64,000 bases of DNA, taken from positions 1 to 64,000 of the forward strand of contig JADJSZ010000013.1 in NCBI GenBank assembly GCA_016711405.1. The letters run 5' to 3'. The stretch comes from Candidatus Hadersleviella danica. GTDB taxonomy: Bacteria; Chloroflexota; Anaerolineae; Promineifilales; Promineifilaceae. The position numbers were made by a program, and so were the translations under genes. This document shows positions 43,850 to 52,506 of the stretch, in pieces. Position 1 is the first letter of the stretch; each line of letters opens with the position of its first letter. Below the pieces are notes generated by a model. That model was not told where the DNA came from, made no database searches, and saw only the letters and a list, made by a program, of their open reading frames with translations.

Positions 43850-45048
43850 ATGAAAGACGAAAAAACTCCCTCCCGTTTTGGTTTTGTAGCCGCGCTCCTT
43901 GTTATGGGGCTGGCGTTGTTGGCTTGTGGCATTCCGAGTTCGGGGCAAAGTGGGGCGAGTGCGCCCACGGCCGAACCGCAACAGGTGGTGATGATGGTGG
44001 TTACAGCCACCCCCGACCCATCGGCGGCCGTGCCCGCCGCCCCTGCCCCGACAAATACAACTGGTGAACTCCCCGGCCAATTGGGGAGTATGGAACAAAC
44101 GCTGGTTGGTTTGTATGAGCGCACCAGCCCGGCCGTGGTTCACATCTTCGCCTACCAAGATGCGTTGCCGTTGGGCACAGGCACGGGCTTTGTGATTGAC
44201 AGCGATGGGCATGTGGTCACCAACAACCATGTGGTCAGCGTGGGCAATCGCTTTGAGGTCTCCTTTCCCAGTGGCCTCCGCGCCGAGGCGACACTGGTAG
44301 GCACCGATGTGGACAGCGATTTGGCGGTCATTCAGGTGGCCGAGCTACCCGAGGGGCTGGAACCGCTCGTGCTAGGCAATTCGCGGGAGGTGCAGGTGGG
44401 GCAATTTGTGATTGCCATTGGCAACCCATTTGGGCAAGAAAGCTCTATGTCGCTGGGGATTGTGAGCGGCCTCGGCCGTAGCTTGCGCTCCCAACGCATT
44501 GTCGAAGGAGGGGGCAATACTCCCTGCCCCAAGTCATCCAAACAGATGCGCCCATTAACCCCGGCAATTCGGGCGGCCCCTTGCTCAACCTTGCGGGTGA
44601 GGTGGTGGGGGTCAATTCGGCCATCAGTACCGAGACGGGCGCCAATTCAGGCGTGGGTTACGCCATTCCCGTCAATGCCGTCAAACGCATCGCCCCCGCA
44701 CTCATTGCCGATGGGGTTTATGTGTACCCCTTCTTGGGCGTGAGTGTGTATGATGGCTTGGATTTGGCCGCGCAAGAGGCGCTCGGGTTGCCCCAAGCGA
44801 CGGGGGCGTATGTGACGACGGTCACGGCCGATGGCCCCGCTGGTTTGGCGGGGGTGCGCGGCTCGGGCGGCAACAATTTGGCGGGTGGCGATTTAATCGT
44901 GGGCATTGACGACGAGGTGGTCAACAGCTTTAGCGATTTGATTAGCTATCTGGTTTTTGAAACCGAAGTGGGGCAGACGGTGACGTTGACGATTTTGCGA
45001 GATGGGGAGGAGATTGAACTGCCTGTGGAGTTGGGGGCACGGCCGTAG
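43850..45048 (+). CDS. HtrA/DegP-type serine protease, lipoprotein, one frameshift
   Basis: The lipoprotein signal LLVMGLALLACG has its lipobox Cys at about residue 25, followed by a low-complexity Ala/Pro/Thr linker to residue about 75. Protease domain: GTGTGFVIDSDGHVVTNNHV (His), TDVDSDLAVIQVAEL (Asp) and INPGNSGGPLLNLAGEVVGV (Ser). Just before the Ser loop the frame shifts by one base in GGAGGGGGCAA (near 44515), and the rest, including a PDZ domain (LGVSVYDGLDL ... GGDLIVGIDDEVVNSFSDLI), is in the next frame to 45048. About 399 residues after correction, the expected size. It would act in extracytoplasmic protein quality control. Confidence 0.9.
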
Positions 45049-45082
45049 GGGGGTGAAAAGTAAAAAGTAGCAGGTGAAAAAT

Positions 45083-45119
45083 AAAAAGAGGCACTTGATA
45101 GACAAGTGCCTCTTTTTTT
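45083..45119. terminator. Bidirectional rho-independent terminator
   Basis: GAGGCACTTG-ATAGA-CAAGTGCCTC flanked by A5 and T7, between the HtrA gene (plus) and the membrane-protein pair (minus). Confidence 0.92.
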
Positions 45120-45164
45120 ATTGTGGGTTAGCGGTGGTTTTGCTCTTATTTGGTCTTGTATTAT

Positions 45165-45739
45165 TTATGCCACATCATCATCTCCCTTCGTACTGGGTAC
45201 ATCGCTTTCCCATATTAGCTCGGACGCAGGAACCCAATCTTTTTCAGGTAGTCGCTCCTCATCTTCAGGCTCGTGCCACCAATTCCAGATAATTCGATGA
45301 AATATAACCAGTGCGAGCAAAGCGACGATTGCTAGAATCACGGCCGTTGTCCCAACCAAAAGTTGCAGTTGAACCATCTCCCCTTCGCGGCCGTCCAAAT
45401 TGTTCACTCCCGCATAGCCAATAGAGACAAAACAACCCACCAAAAAAGCCACACTCGCAACCATCGAAAAGATAATACCAGTGGCGACGCTAATTAAATA
45501 ACCAATGCCAAATTCTGGGCGATAATAAAGAGCTAACCCAATAATCGCCACATGACCCACCCAAGGCAGTAGATGCAACACAGTACCCCTGTAAATTCGG
45601 GGTCATACAACATGGCATAGAGTTGCAACGAAGCGATGACAGCAATCACCGCGAGGACGGAAAATAGGGGAAAGGCCACACAACCCATCAACCTGTCTAA
45701 TTTGCGTGCCCGTTTAGTCTTATATTGCTTCTGCCTCAT
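45165..45739 (-). CDS. Small multi-pass membrane protein, paralogue of its upstream neighbour, one frameshift
   Basis: Starts at ATG 45739 (MRQKQYKTKRARKLDRLMGC) inside the end of the upstream gene. The first half has two helices (CVAFPLFSVLAVIAVIASLQ). Near 45575 the frame changes, and the second half (LHLLPWVGHVAIIGLALYYR, PEFGIGYLISVATG, plus three more helices) ends at 45165 with an acidic tail (EPEDEERLPEKD). The order of basic N-terminus, five to six helices and acidic C-terminus, with motifs K-Y-TK-R--DR and R-EF--GYL, matches the upstream gene, so the two are tandem duplicates. Family not recognised. Confidence 0.65.
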
Positions 45740-46304
45740 TATGTTCCTCCTCGCCCTCAGGCACATCATCCTTCCCTGTGATTTTTGGCAGGGTTTCCCC
45801 ACTATCTTCTGGATAAGACCACAAATTCATCAATGAAGGTTGTATGGCTAAGCCAAGCCGATAAATTGGATAAATCATGCAAAAGACAAACAGAAGGCCA
45901 AAAACGATGCCCCCTAATGGGCCAAGCAACCAAAATGGCGTACTGACCAGCATGGCTACCAAACAAGCAGGCACAAAAAGCATATATAACAGGGCGGGCA
46001 CAATCATGCCAATGCCCAAGACGGTTAAAAAACCAACGGCAAACTCGTGGCGAAAGCGCAATCCATAGAGAACAAACAGCACGTTGATAACCCACGGTAA
46101 AATCATCGCGATTATCAATAAAGTCTCGAGAAAAGGTGGTCTTTCTCCTGTAATGGGGTCAACAACTCGGGGCGAAATGGCATAGCCTTGCAGGAGGCCA
46201 GTGCTTAGGAAGGCAATGACATTAAAGGCAATGACAAAAACAATGCCAGCAATACGGTCTCGTCGCCTTTCTTGTTTGGTATGGTACTGCTTTATCTGAA
46301 ACAT
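45720..46304 (-). CDS. Small multi-pass membrane protein, paralogue pair member
   Basis: 194 residues from ATG 46304 (MFQIKQYHTKQERRRDRIAG), starting two bases after the lgt stop, so it is probably in one transcript with lgt. Helices: GIVFVIAFNVIAFLSTGLLQ, LLIIAMILPWVINVLFVLYG, FAVGFLTVLGIGMIVPALLY and VFGLLFVFCMIYPIY. The tail is acidic (DDVPEGEEEHNEAEAI). The open frame extends to 46481 inside lgt, but the start given is backed by the paralogue. Function unknown. Confidence 0.7.
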   Translation of the reverse strand: MFQIKQYHTKQERRRDRIAGIVFVIAFNVIAFLSTGLLQGYAISPRVVDPITGERPPFLETLLIIAMILPWVINVLFVLYGLRFRHEFAVGFLTVLGIGMIVPALLYMLFVPACLVAMLVSTPFWLLGPLGGIVFGLLFVFCMIYPIYRLGLAIQPSLMNLWSYPEDSGETLPKITGKDDVPEGEEEHNEAEAI

Positions 46305-46306
46305 GA

Positions 46307-47044
46307 TTACTCCAGGGTAGAGGCACGCCGTAACCGCCACAACCCCACCACCGACCCGATAAACAACCCGATACACAACCACTGAATGCCCGTCATGCCC
46401 CACAACCATTTGGGGTACAAGCGGATAAATTCCAGCCAAAAGCGGGCAAAGGCAAAGCTGGCGAAGTAGAAAAAGAGCCACTCATCCCCCAACGGCCGCC
46501 CCGCCCGCCCCCACAACCGCCAAATGACCAGCAACAGCCCCAAATGGACAAACCCCTCATAAACCATCGTCGGATGATGTTCCACATTCTCGAGAACAAT
46601 CGCCCACGGCACATCCGTCTCGTAGCCATAGCAACAGCCCGCCAAGGTACACCCCACCCGCCAAATGACCCCCGCAAGGGCGGTGGCAGGGGCGTAAAAA
46701 TTGCCATTGGCGGGCAATCCCAAGCTTTCGCGCACGGCCAGCCCGCCCAAATAGCCGCCAATCATCAGCCCGAGCAGGTTGCCGGGTGTGCCCGGCTGGA
46801 ACAAGCCAAAAAAGTTGAGGTATTCGGCCGCCTTATCTGGCTCCACCAACGCTTGCGAAAGCCGCGCCCCAAACATGCCCCCCACCAACACCCCAAGGGC
46901 GACAGGCCCCAATTGCTCCCACGTTAACTTGGCCTGACGGCCGAGCTTAAGCGCCACCACAAACAACATCACCATGCCCAAAAGCATGAAAAGTCCATAT
47001 GAATAAATGGGCACTGGCCCCGCATAAAACAAAATCGGCCGCAT
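46307..47044 (-). CDS. lgt: Prolipoprotein diacylglyceryl transferase family protein
   Basis: 245 residues from ATG 47044, which has GGAGGAA upstream. Seven hydrophobic helices and the Lgt hallmarks are present: YSYGLFMLLGM near the N-terminus, GMFGARLSQALVEP, GGYLGGLAV, WRVGCTLAGCCYG and HPTMVYEGFVHLGLLL. The usual RxGNFxNxE-type loop is altered to RVGCTLAGCCYG, as in a divergent Lgt-like subgroup, so transfer of diacylglycerol to the lipobox Cys is likely but not certain. The HtrA lipoprotein in this window would be a substrate. It leads a three-gene minus-strand cluster. Confidence 0.8.
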   Translation of the reverse strand: MRPILFYAGPVPIYSYGLFMLLGMVMLFVVALKLGRQAKLTWEQLGPVALGVLVGGMFGARLSQALVEPDKAAEYLNFFGLFQPGTPGNLLGLMIGGYLGGLAVRESLGLPANGNFYAPATALAGVIWRVGCTLAGCCYGYETDVPWAIVLENVEHHPTMVYEGFVHLGLLLVIWRLWGRAGRPLGDEWLFFYFASFAFARFWLEFIRLYPKWLWGMTGIQWLCIGLFIGSVVGLWRLRRASTLE

Positions 47045-47075
47045 GGGTTCCTCCAAAGTGCTGAGTGTTGAGTGG

Positions 47076-47918
47076 CTAAACGGCCTCCCACAAAAAGGCC
47101 AAGGGCACATCGAGCCGTGCCCGCCATGCCGCTTCGTTGTGGTCTGCGCCGGGGAACGAGTGGGTCAGCCAATCACGGCCGTGTTTATACCCCGCCTTCC
47201 GCAAATGGCCATCCATGCGCTCTTGGTAAGGCGGGTACAAGGCATCCAAATTGACACTGCCATAATCAAAATAGAGTTTGTGGGAGCCAGCACGGGGCAC
47301 GGCCGCGCCAAAATAATCCACCAACATCTCCTCCCCAATTGGCCAATGGGTCGAGAGGCAAGCCGCCCCGCCAAAAATGTGCGGGTATTGGCACAACGCA
47401 TAGAGCGAAATCAGCCCGCCCATGCTGGAACCCATCACAAAGGTGTGGGGCGCATCGGGCAGGGTGCGATAGGTGGCATCTATGAGCGGTTTTATCTCCT
47501 CTACCAGCAAGCGCAAATAGCCATCGGCAAGGGGCAATGCCCCACAATTGGCCACAAAACGCTGGCTGATGGGGTGGTCGGGCGCGGCCGTCAGCGGCGC
47601 GGCAGGCATGTAATCCAGCACCCGTTGGGGGCTGTTCCAAATGGCCACCACCACCGCCCCCGGCACATTTTGACGGCTCATCAGCCGCACCACCGCCTCA
47701 TCCACGCCCCAATCTATGCCCGTGTTGGCCACGGCCGGGTCAAACAGGTTCTGGCCATCGTGCAGGTAAAGGACAGGGTAGCGGGTGGCGGGGTCGGCCG
47801 TGTCATAACCCGGCGGAAGCCACACATCCACATGGCGCGAAGCCACAAATTGGCTGGCAAAATCGGCATAGCGGAGCAATTCGCCACTGCCATCGGAAAG
47901 AGGAATAGAGGTAGGCAT
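47076..47918 (-). CDS. Esterase-D/Fes-like alpha/beta-hydrolase
   Basis: 280 residues, intact. HVDVWLPPGYDTADPATRYP, VLYLHDGQNLFDPA, FVMGSSMGGLISLYALCQYP (nucleophile GSSMGG), and the C-terminal GADHNEAAW (His). This pattern is the putative-esterase family that includes enterochelin esterase and antigen 85; soluble, no signal peptide. Substrate unknown, perhaps an acyl or carbohydrate ester. It lies 32 bases upstream of lgt on the same strand and may be co-transcribed. CCAAAATC/CAATCC units directly abut its ATG. Confidence 0.88.
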   Translation of the reverse strand: MPTSIPLSDGSGELLRYADFASQFVASRHVDVWLPPGYDTADPATRYPVLYLHDGQNLFDPAVANTGIDWGVDEAVVRLMSRQNVPGAVVVAIWNSPQRVLDYMPAAPLTAAPDHPISQRFVANCGALPLADGYLRLLVEEIKPLIDATYRTLPDAPHTFVMGSSMGGLISLYALCQYPHIFGGAACLSTHWPIGEEMLVDYFGAAVPRAGSHKLYFDYGSVNLDALYPPYQERMDGHLRKAGYKHGRDWLTHSFPGADHNEAAWRARLDVPLAFLWEAV

Positions 47919-48069
47919 GGGATTTTGGATTGCGGATTTTGGATTGCGGATTGGCTGAGCGACTGACAGACTGACAGACTGACAGACTTCCCAAGTATAG
48001 CCGCTTTTCCTATGCTTCGTTTACCTTCATCTAATTTTCTTCTGACATGATTAGCGCATGATTATCGGT

Positions 48070-48096
48070 ATAGCACTCGCCATGTGCGAGTGCTAA
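48070..48096 (+). promoter_or_regulatory. CIRCE operator (HrcA site) upstream of dnaK
   Basis: TAGCACTC-GCCATGTGC-GAGTGCTAA matches the CIRCE inverted repeat TTAGCACTC-N9-GAGTGCTAA in all but the first base. HrcA binds it and represses chaperone genes until heat stress. It is 78 bases before the dnaK start. Confidence 0.95.
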
Positions 48097-48173
48097 AATT
48101 CGCAAAACCCAAGAAGTAGACAAATTTTTTCTCTCTACTCTCTTCTCTCGACATTCCTAGGAGGATTTATAAC

Positions 48174-50042
48174 ATGGGCAAAATCATAGGCATTGACTTA
48201 GGCACGACCAACTCTGTCGTGTCAGTAATGGAAGGCAACACCCCCGTGGTTATCCCCACGGCCGAAGGGGCAAACACCATGCCTTCTATCGTCGCCTTCA
48301 ACAAAAGCGGCGAACGGTTGGTTGGCCAAACCGCCAAGCGGCAAGCCGTCGTTAATCCAGAGAACACGATTTACTCGGTCAAGCGGCTTATCGGCCGTAG
48401 CATCAACGATGCGGAGACCCAAAAAACACAGGGCATGGTTCCCTACGAAATCGTCGCTGGGCCACAAGGGGATGCGCGGGTGCGCGTGCCCATCAACAAC
48501 AAAACATTTTCGCCCCAAGAAATTTCGGCCATGGTCTTGCAAAAACTCAAGCGGGATGCCGAGGCGTATTTGGGCGAACCCGTCACCCAAGCGGTCATTA
48601 CCGTGCCAGCTTACTTCAATGACGGCCAACGGCAAGCGACCAAAGACGCGGGCAAAATCGCGGGGTTGGAGGTGCTACGCATCATCAACGAACCCACGGC
48701 CGCCGCGCTGGCCTATGGGCTAGACAAACAACACAGCTCCAACATCCTCGTTTTTGACCTTGGTGGCGGTACGTTTGACGTATCCGTACTCGAGGTAGGC
48801 GATGGGGTGATTGAAGTGCTGGCCACCAACGGCGACACCCACCTCGGTGGCGACGACTGGGACGAGCGCATCGTCAGTTGGCTGATTGCCGAGTTCAAGA
48901 AAGACCAAGGCATTGATTTGGGGCAAGACCGGCAAGCGATTCAACGGCTCCGTGAAGCGGCCGAGAAAGCGAAAATTGAGCTTTCCTCGCTGACCCAAAC
49001 CGAAGTCAACCTGCCCTATGTCACGGCCGATGCCAACGGCCCCAAGCATTTGAACCTGACCCTGACCCGCGCCAAATTTGACCAACTCACCGAAGATTTG
49101 GTCGAGCGGCTCCGCATCCCCTTCCAAAAGGCGTTGCAAGATGCAGGGCTGGCCCAAGTCGGCGAAGTCGTCTTGGTCGGTGGCTCTACCCGTATGCCGA
49201 TGGTGCAAGATTTGGTGCGCAAACTGACGGGCAAAGAACCCAACAAGAGCGTCAACCCCGACGAAGTCGTTTCGGTCGGTGCGGCCATTCAAGGTGGTGT
49301 GTTGGGCGGCGATGTGAAGGACATTCTCCTATTGGATGTGACCCCGTTGAGCCTTGGCCTCGAGACGTTGGGCGGCGTGATGACGGTGCTTATCCCGCGC
49401 AATACGACCATCCCCAGCAAGAAAACGGAGACGTTTAGCACGGCCGAAGACAACCAAACGGCCGTGGACATCCACATCTTGCAAGGCGAACGGCCGATGG
49501 CCACTGGCAACAAAACCTTGGGCAAATTCCGCTTAGATGGCATTCCCGCCGCGCCGCGTGGCGTGCCTCAAGTCGAAGTCAGCTTTGATATTGACGCAAA
49601 CGGCATTTTGCACGTCACCGCCAAGGACAAGGCTTCGGGCAAAGAGCAAAAGATCCAAATCACTGCCTCGACCAATTTGGACGAGAAAGAGGTCGATCGC
49701 ATGGTGCGCGAGGCGCAACAAAACGAAGCGGCCGACCAACAGTTCAAGGAGTTGGTCAATGCTCGCAACTCGGCCGACCAACTCATCTACGCCGTGGAAA
49801 AAAGCCTCAACGAGCTGGGCGACAAAATCCCCGCCTCCGAAAGCGGCGCCATCACCCAAACCTTGGTGGAGCTGAAAGCGGCCAAAGAGAGCAGTAACAC
49901 GGCCGAAATCAAACGGCTGACCGAGCAACTGCAACAGATGAGCTATGCTCTTGGCCAACAGCAACAAGCGGGCGGCCAAGCTGGCCCCAACCCCAGCCAA
50001 AACGGCCAAGGGGAAGAGGTGATTGAAGGGGAATTCCAGTAA
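48174..50042 (+). CDS. dnaK: Molecular chaperone DnaK (Hsp70)
   Basis: 622 residues, intact. ATPase domain: IGIDLGTTNSVVSVMEG, VITVPAYFNDGQRQATKDAG, INEPTAAALAYGLD, VFDLGGGTFDVSVLEVG, GGDDWDERI, VVLVGGSTRMPMVQ. Substrate-binding domain from about 385 (LLDVTPLSLGLETLGGVMTV), helical lid, and a glutamine-rich tail ending EEVIEGEFQ. It refolds proteins with DnaJ and GrpE. AGGAGG is ten bases before ATG 48174. CIRCE lies upstream and a strong terminator follows, so it is probably transcribed alone or with weak read-through to the DnaJ-like gene. GrpE is not in the window. Confidence 0.98.
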   Translation: MGKIIGIDLGTTNSVVSVMEGNTPVVIPTAEGANTMPSIVAFNKSGERLVGQTAKRQAVVNPENTIYSVKRLIGRSINDAETQKTQGMVPYEIVAGPQGDARVRVPINNKTFSPQEISAMVLQKLKRDAEAYLGEPVTQAVITVPAYFNDGQRQATKDAGKIAGLEVLRIINEPTAAALAYGLDKQHSSNILVFDLGGGTFDVSVLEVGDGVIEVLATNGDTHLGGDDWDERIVSWLIAEFKKDQGIDLGQDRQAIQRLREAAEKAKIELSSLTQTEVNLPYVTADANGPKHLNLTLTRAKFDQLTEDLVERLRIPFQKALQDAGLAQVGEVVLVGGSTRMPMVQDLVRKLTGKEPNKSVNPDEVVSVGAAIQGGVLGGDVKDILLLDVTPLSLGLETLGGVMTVLIPRNTTIPSKKTETFSTAEDNQTAVDIHILQGERPMATGNKTLGKFRLDGIPAAPRGVPQVEVSFDIDANGILHVTAKDKASGKEQKIQITASTNLDEKEVDRMVREAQQNEAADQQFKELVNARNSADQLIYAVEKSLNELGDKIPASESGAITQTLVELKAAKESSNTAEIKRLTEQLQQMSYALGQQQQAGGQAGPNPSQNGQGEEVIEGEFQ

Positions 50043-50051
50043 AGTAGCACT

Positions 50052-50128
50052 GTGAAAAGTGAGAAGTAAAAAGTAAAAAGTGATGTGCCAAGCACCCACT
50101 TTTCACTTTTCACCTTTCACTTTTTACC
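50052..50128. repeat. Inverted AAAAGTGA repeats after dnaK
   Basis: GTGAAAAGTGAGAAGTAAAA on the left and CACTTTTCACTTTTCACCTT on the right. Same family as 16431-16509 and 60951-61026. Confidence 0.75.
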
Positions 50129-50142
50129 TCCTCCCGTCTCCC

Positions 50143-50179
50143 AACGGCAGGCAGGTACACCACCTGTCTGCCGTTTTTT
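50143..50179 (+). terminator. Terminator between dnaK and the DnaJ-like gene
   Basis: AACGGCAGGCAGGT and ACCTGTCTGCCGTT form a 14-bp stem with one G-U pair and a 5-base loop, followed by T6. Confidence 0.92.
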
Positions 50180-50264
50180 GGTATATTTAGGAGCTAGGAG
50201 CTTGTCAGCATTTCAGCTAGTCAGCCTGTCAGCAACACGAACCACTAGCCACTAACCACACCCT

Positions 50265-51209
50265 ATGGAATACAAAGATTATTACAGCATCCTCGGCGTG
50301 CCCAAAGGGGCGGATGAGGCCGAAGTGAAGAAGGCGTACCGCAAGTTAGCCAAGCAACATCATCCCGACCGTAACCCCGGCGACAAAGCGGCCGAGGCCA
50401 AGTTCAAGGAAATCAGCGAGGCGTATGAGGTGCTATCTGACCCCGAGAAGCGCAAATTGTACGAACAGTTTGGCTCGCAATGGCAGGGCTACCAGCGGGC
50501 AGGCGCAAGTGGGCATCCGGGCGCGGGCGGCTCCCCCTTTGGCCAAAATATCAGCCCCGAAGATTTTGAGCGGATTTTTGGGCAAGGGTTTCGCGGGGGT
50601 GGCGGCCGTGCCACCAGTGGTGGCGCAGGGCAATTTTCAGACTTTTTCGAGACGCTGTTTGGCGGGGGGATGGGCGGCCGTGGCGGCCGAACAGGCTTTG
50701 GCGGCGGGATGCCTCAGCAACTCCCCAGCCAACAACTCGATGTCGAAATCACCCTTGAAGAGGCGTTCCAAGGCACAACCCGCCAACTCAGCCGTGCCGA
50801 TGGCCCCCCCCTGACAGCCAAAATCCCCAAGGGGGTTAAAACTGGCTCCAAAGTCAAGCTCAGTGGCGCGGTGAACGGGCAAGATGTCTATTTGGTGATG
50901 ACCGTGTTGCCCCACGGCCGTTACGAGCGCGACGGCGACGATTTGCGCCTCAAAGTGCCCGTTGATTTGTACACCGCCATTTTGGGCGGCCCCGCCGAGG
51001 TTGCCGCTCTCGATAAAACCGTCACCCTAACCATTCCCGCAGGCACGCCCAACGGCCGTGCCATCCGCCTGCGCGGGCTGGGCATGCCCAAACTCGGCCA
51101 AAGCGAAGAACGGGGCGACCTCTACGCCACCATCGAAGTGCAACTCCCCACCCAACTTTCGGCCGAGGAAAAAGCCCTTTTCGAGCAACTTCGAACCATA
51201 CGCCAGTAA
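50265..51209 (+). CDS. DnaJ-like co-chaperone (CbpA type, no zinc finger)
   Basis: 314 residues, intact. J domain at 1-70 with the HPD motif in KLAKQHHPDRNPGDKAAE. A Gly/Phe-rich region at about 75-155 includes FGGGMGGRGGRTGFGGGMP. The C-terminal peptide-binding domains follow (LDVEITLEEAFQGTTRQLSR, KIPKGVKTGSKVKLSG, GGPAEVAALDKTVTLTIPAG, GRAIRLRGLGMPK). The four CxxCxGxG repeats of DnaJ are absent, so this is a type II Hsp40 like CbpA. It would stimulate DnaK ATPase. GCTAGTCAG/CACTAACCAC repeats precede its start. Confidence 0.93.
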   Translation: MEYKDYYSILGVPKGADEAEVKKAYRKLAKQHHPDRNPGDKAAEAKFKEISEAYEVLSDPEKRKLYEQFGSQWQGYQRAGASGHPGAGGSPFGQNISPEDFERIFGQGFRGGGGRATSGGAGQFSDFFETLFGGGMGGRGGRTGFGGGMPQQLPSQQLDVEITLEEAFQGTTRQLSRADGPPLTAKIPKGVKTGSKVKLSGAVNGQDVYLVMTVLPHGRYERDGDDLRLKVPVDLYTAILGGPAEVAALDKTVTLTIPAGTPNGRAIRLRGLGMPKLGQSEERGDLYATIEVQLPTQLSAEEKALFEQLRTIRQ

Positions 51210-51231
51210 AATATAATCTGGCATTTTGTTG

Positions 51232-51286
51232 ATTGGTCTATTGGTCTATTGGTTTATTGAATACACCAGTAGACCAATAGACCAAT
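51232..51286. repeat. 22-bp inverted repeat of TATTGGTC units
   Basis: Arms 51232-51253 and 51265-51286 pair with one mismatch; loop of 11 bases. It lies between convergent genes, after the DnaJ-like gene. Confidence 0.85.
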
Positions 51287-51293
51287 ATACCTC

Positions 51294-52309
51294 CTACCCT
51301 CGCCAGTATTGGGGCGGCACGGCCGCTTGGGGATTCTCCACCCCCAACGTTTGGGCCGCATGATTCGCCCAATACGGGTCGCGCAACATCGCCCGCGCCA
51401 GAAGAGCCACATCTGCCTGCCCTTGTGCCACAATTTCATTCGCGTGTGCCGCCTCACTAATGCCGCCCACAGCGGCCGTGAGCAACCCTGTCTCGCGCCG
51501 AATCGCCTCGGCAAAGGGCACTTGCCAGCCGGGCGGCGTTTCATAGGCATAGCCGGGGTTGGGGATGGGCATACTCGAACTGCAATCAATCAAATCCACC
51601 CCCGCCGCCTTGAGGTGGTGGGCAAGGGCGATGGAATCCTCAATCGTCCAGCCGTCGGGATGCCAATCGGAGCAGTTGAGGCGCACGGCCAAGGGCAACC
51701 GCTCGGGCCAAACGCGGCGCACGGCCGCTGTCACCTCGAGCAACGGGGGAGTAGAAGCTGTGCAACAAATAGCCATGCGCGGCGTGAATTTCCACCATTT
51801 GGAAGCCTGCCGCGAGGGCGCGTTCGGCGGCCGTGGCAAAATCAGCCACCAGTTGGGCGATATCAGCCGTGGTCATCGGCCGTGGGGCGCGGCTCAGCGA
51901 ACGGCCCGAATGGCTCGGCCGTGGGGTAAGCGTCTCCCAACCCCCTTCATCATCGGCCAACGAGCCACCTTTTTCCTACGGCCGTGCCGAACTCGCTTTG
52001 CCCCGCGAGGTAGTTGCACGGCGGGCACAGCCCCTGTTGCGCGATAAATTGGGTGATGGGTTGCCAGTCGGCCAGTTGTTGGTCGTTCCACAAGCCCGTG
52101 TCTTGGGGCGAGATACGGCCAGCGGGAGAGACGGCCGTCGCTTCGGCGATAATCAGACCAGCCCCACCCACGGCGCGGGAGCCGAGGTGGACAAAATGCC
52201 ATGAGTTGGGGCGGCCGTTTTCGGCACTATACTGGCACATCGGGGAAACCCCAACGCGGTTGCGAAGGGTGACATCTTTAATTTGGAGAGGGGTGAAGAG
52301 AGGAGGCAT
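51294..52309 (-). pseudogene. Old-yellow-enzyme family NADH:flavin oxidoreductase, frameshifted
   Basis: The N-terminus from ATG 52309 reads PPLFTPLQIKDVTLRNRVGV, SPMCQYSAENGRPNSWHFVH, LGSRAVGGAGLIIAEATAV, which is YqjM/OYE-type. The middle (ADIAQLVADFATAAERALAA, GFQMVEIHAAHGYLLHSFYS) and the end (LAVRLNCSDWHPDGWTIEDS, LLTAAVGGISEAAHANEIVA, VALLARAMLRDPYW) are in other frames. At least three indels, near 52000-51950 and 51740, are needed. All catalytic and FMN motifs (C in SPMCQYSA, HAAHGYLLHSF, R in LARAMLRDP) are present, so the enzyme (about 340 residues, reducing activated alkenes with NAD(P)H) may be intact in the organism. Confidence 0.85.
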
Positions 52310-52506
52310 GGGGAGTTATTGGTTATTGGTTACTGGTTATTCGGTATTGGTGGACATTGACCAACTACTTTTTGCTCATTATTCATTGCTCATTGTTCTT
52401 CGCTCATTGTAACTCACGTTCTTGCTAAAGTTGACAGAAAAGAACAAAAGTTTTATATTTGCTACACGAATACAAATTGGGCGCAATCAAGGAGAAGCGC
52501 AACAAA

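Noticed and set aside
47043..47966. 307-residue plus-strand open frame opposite the esterase
   Set aside because: Antisense to a gene with intact GSSMGG and His motifs; no family similarity.
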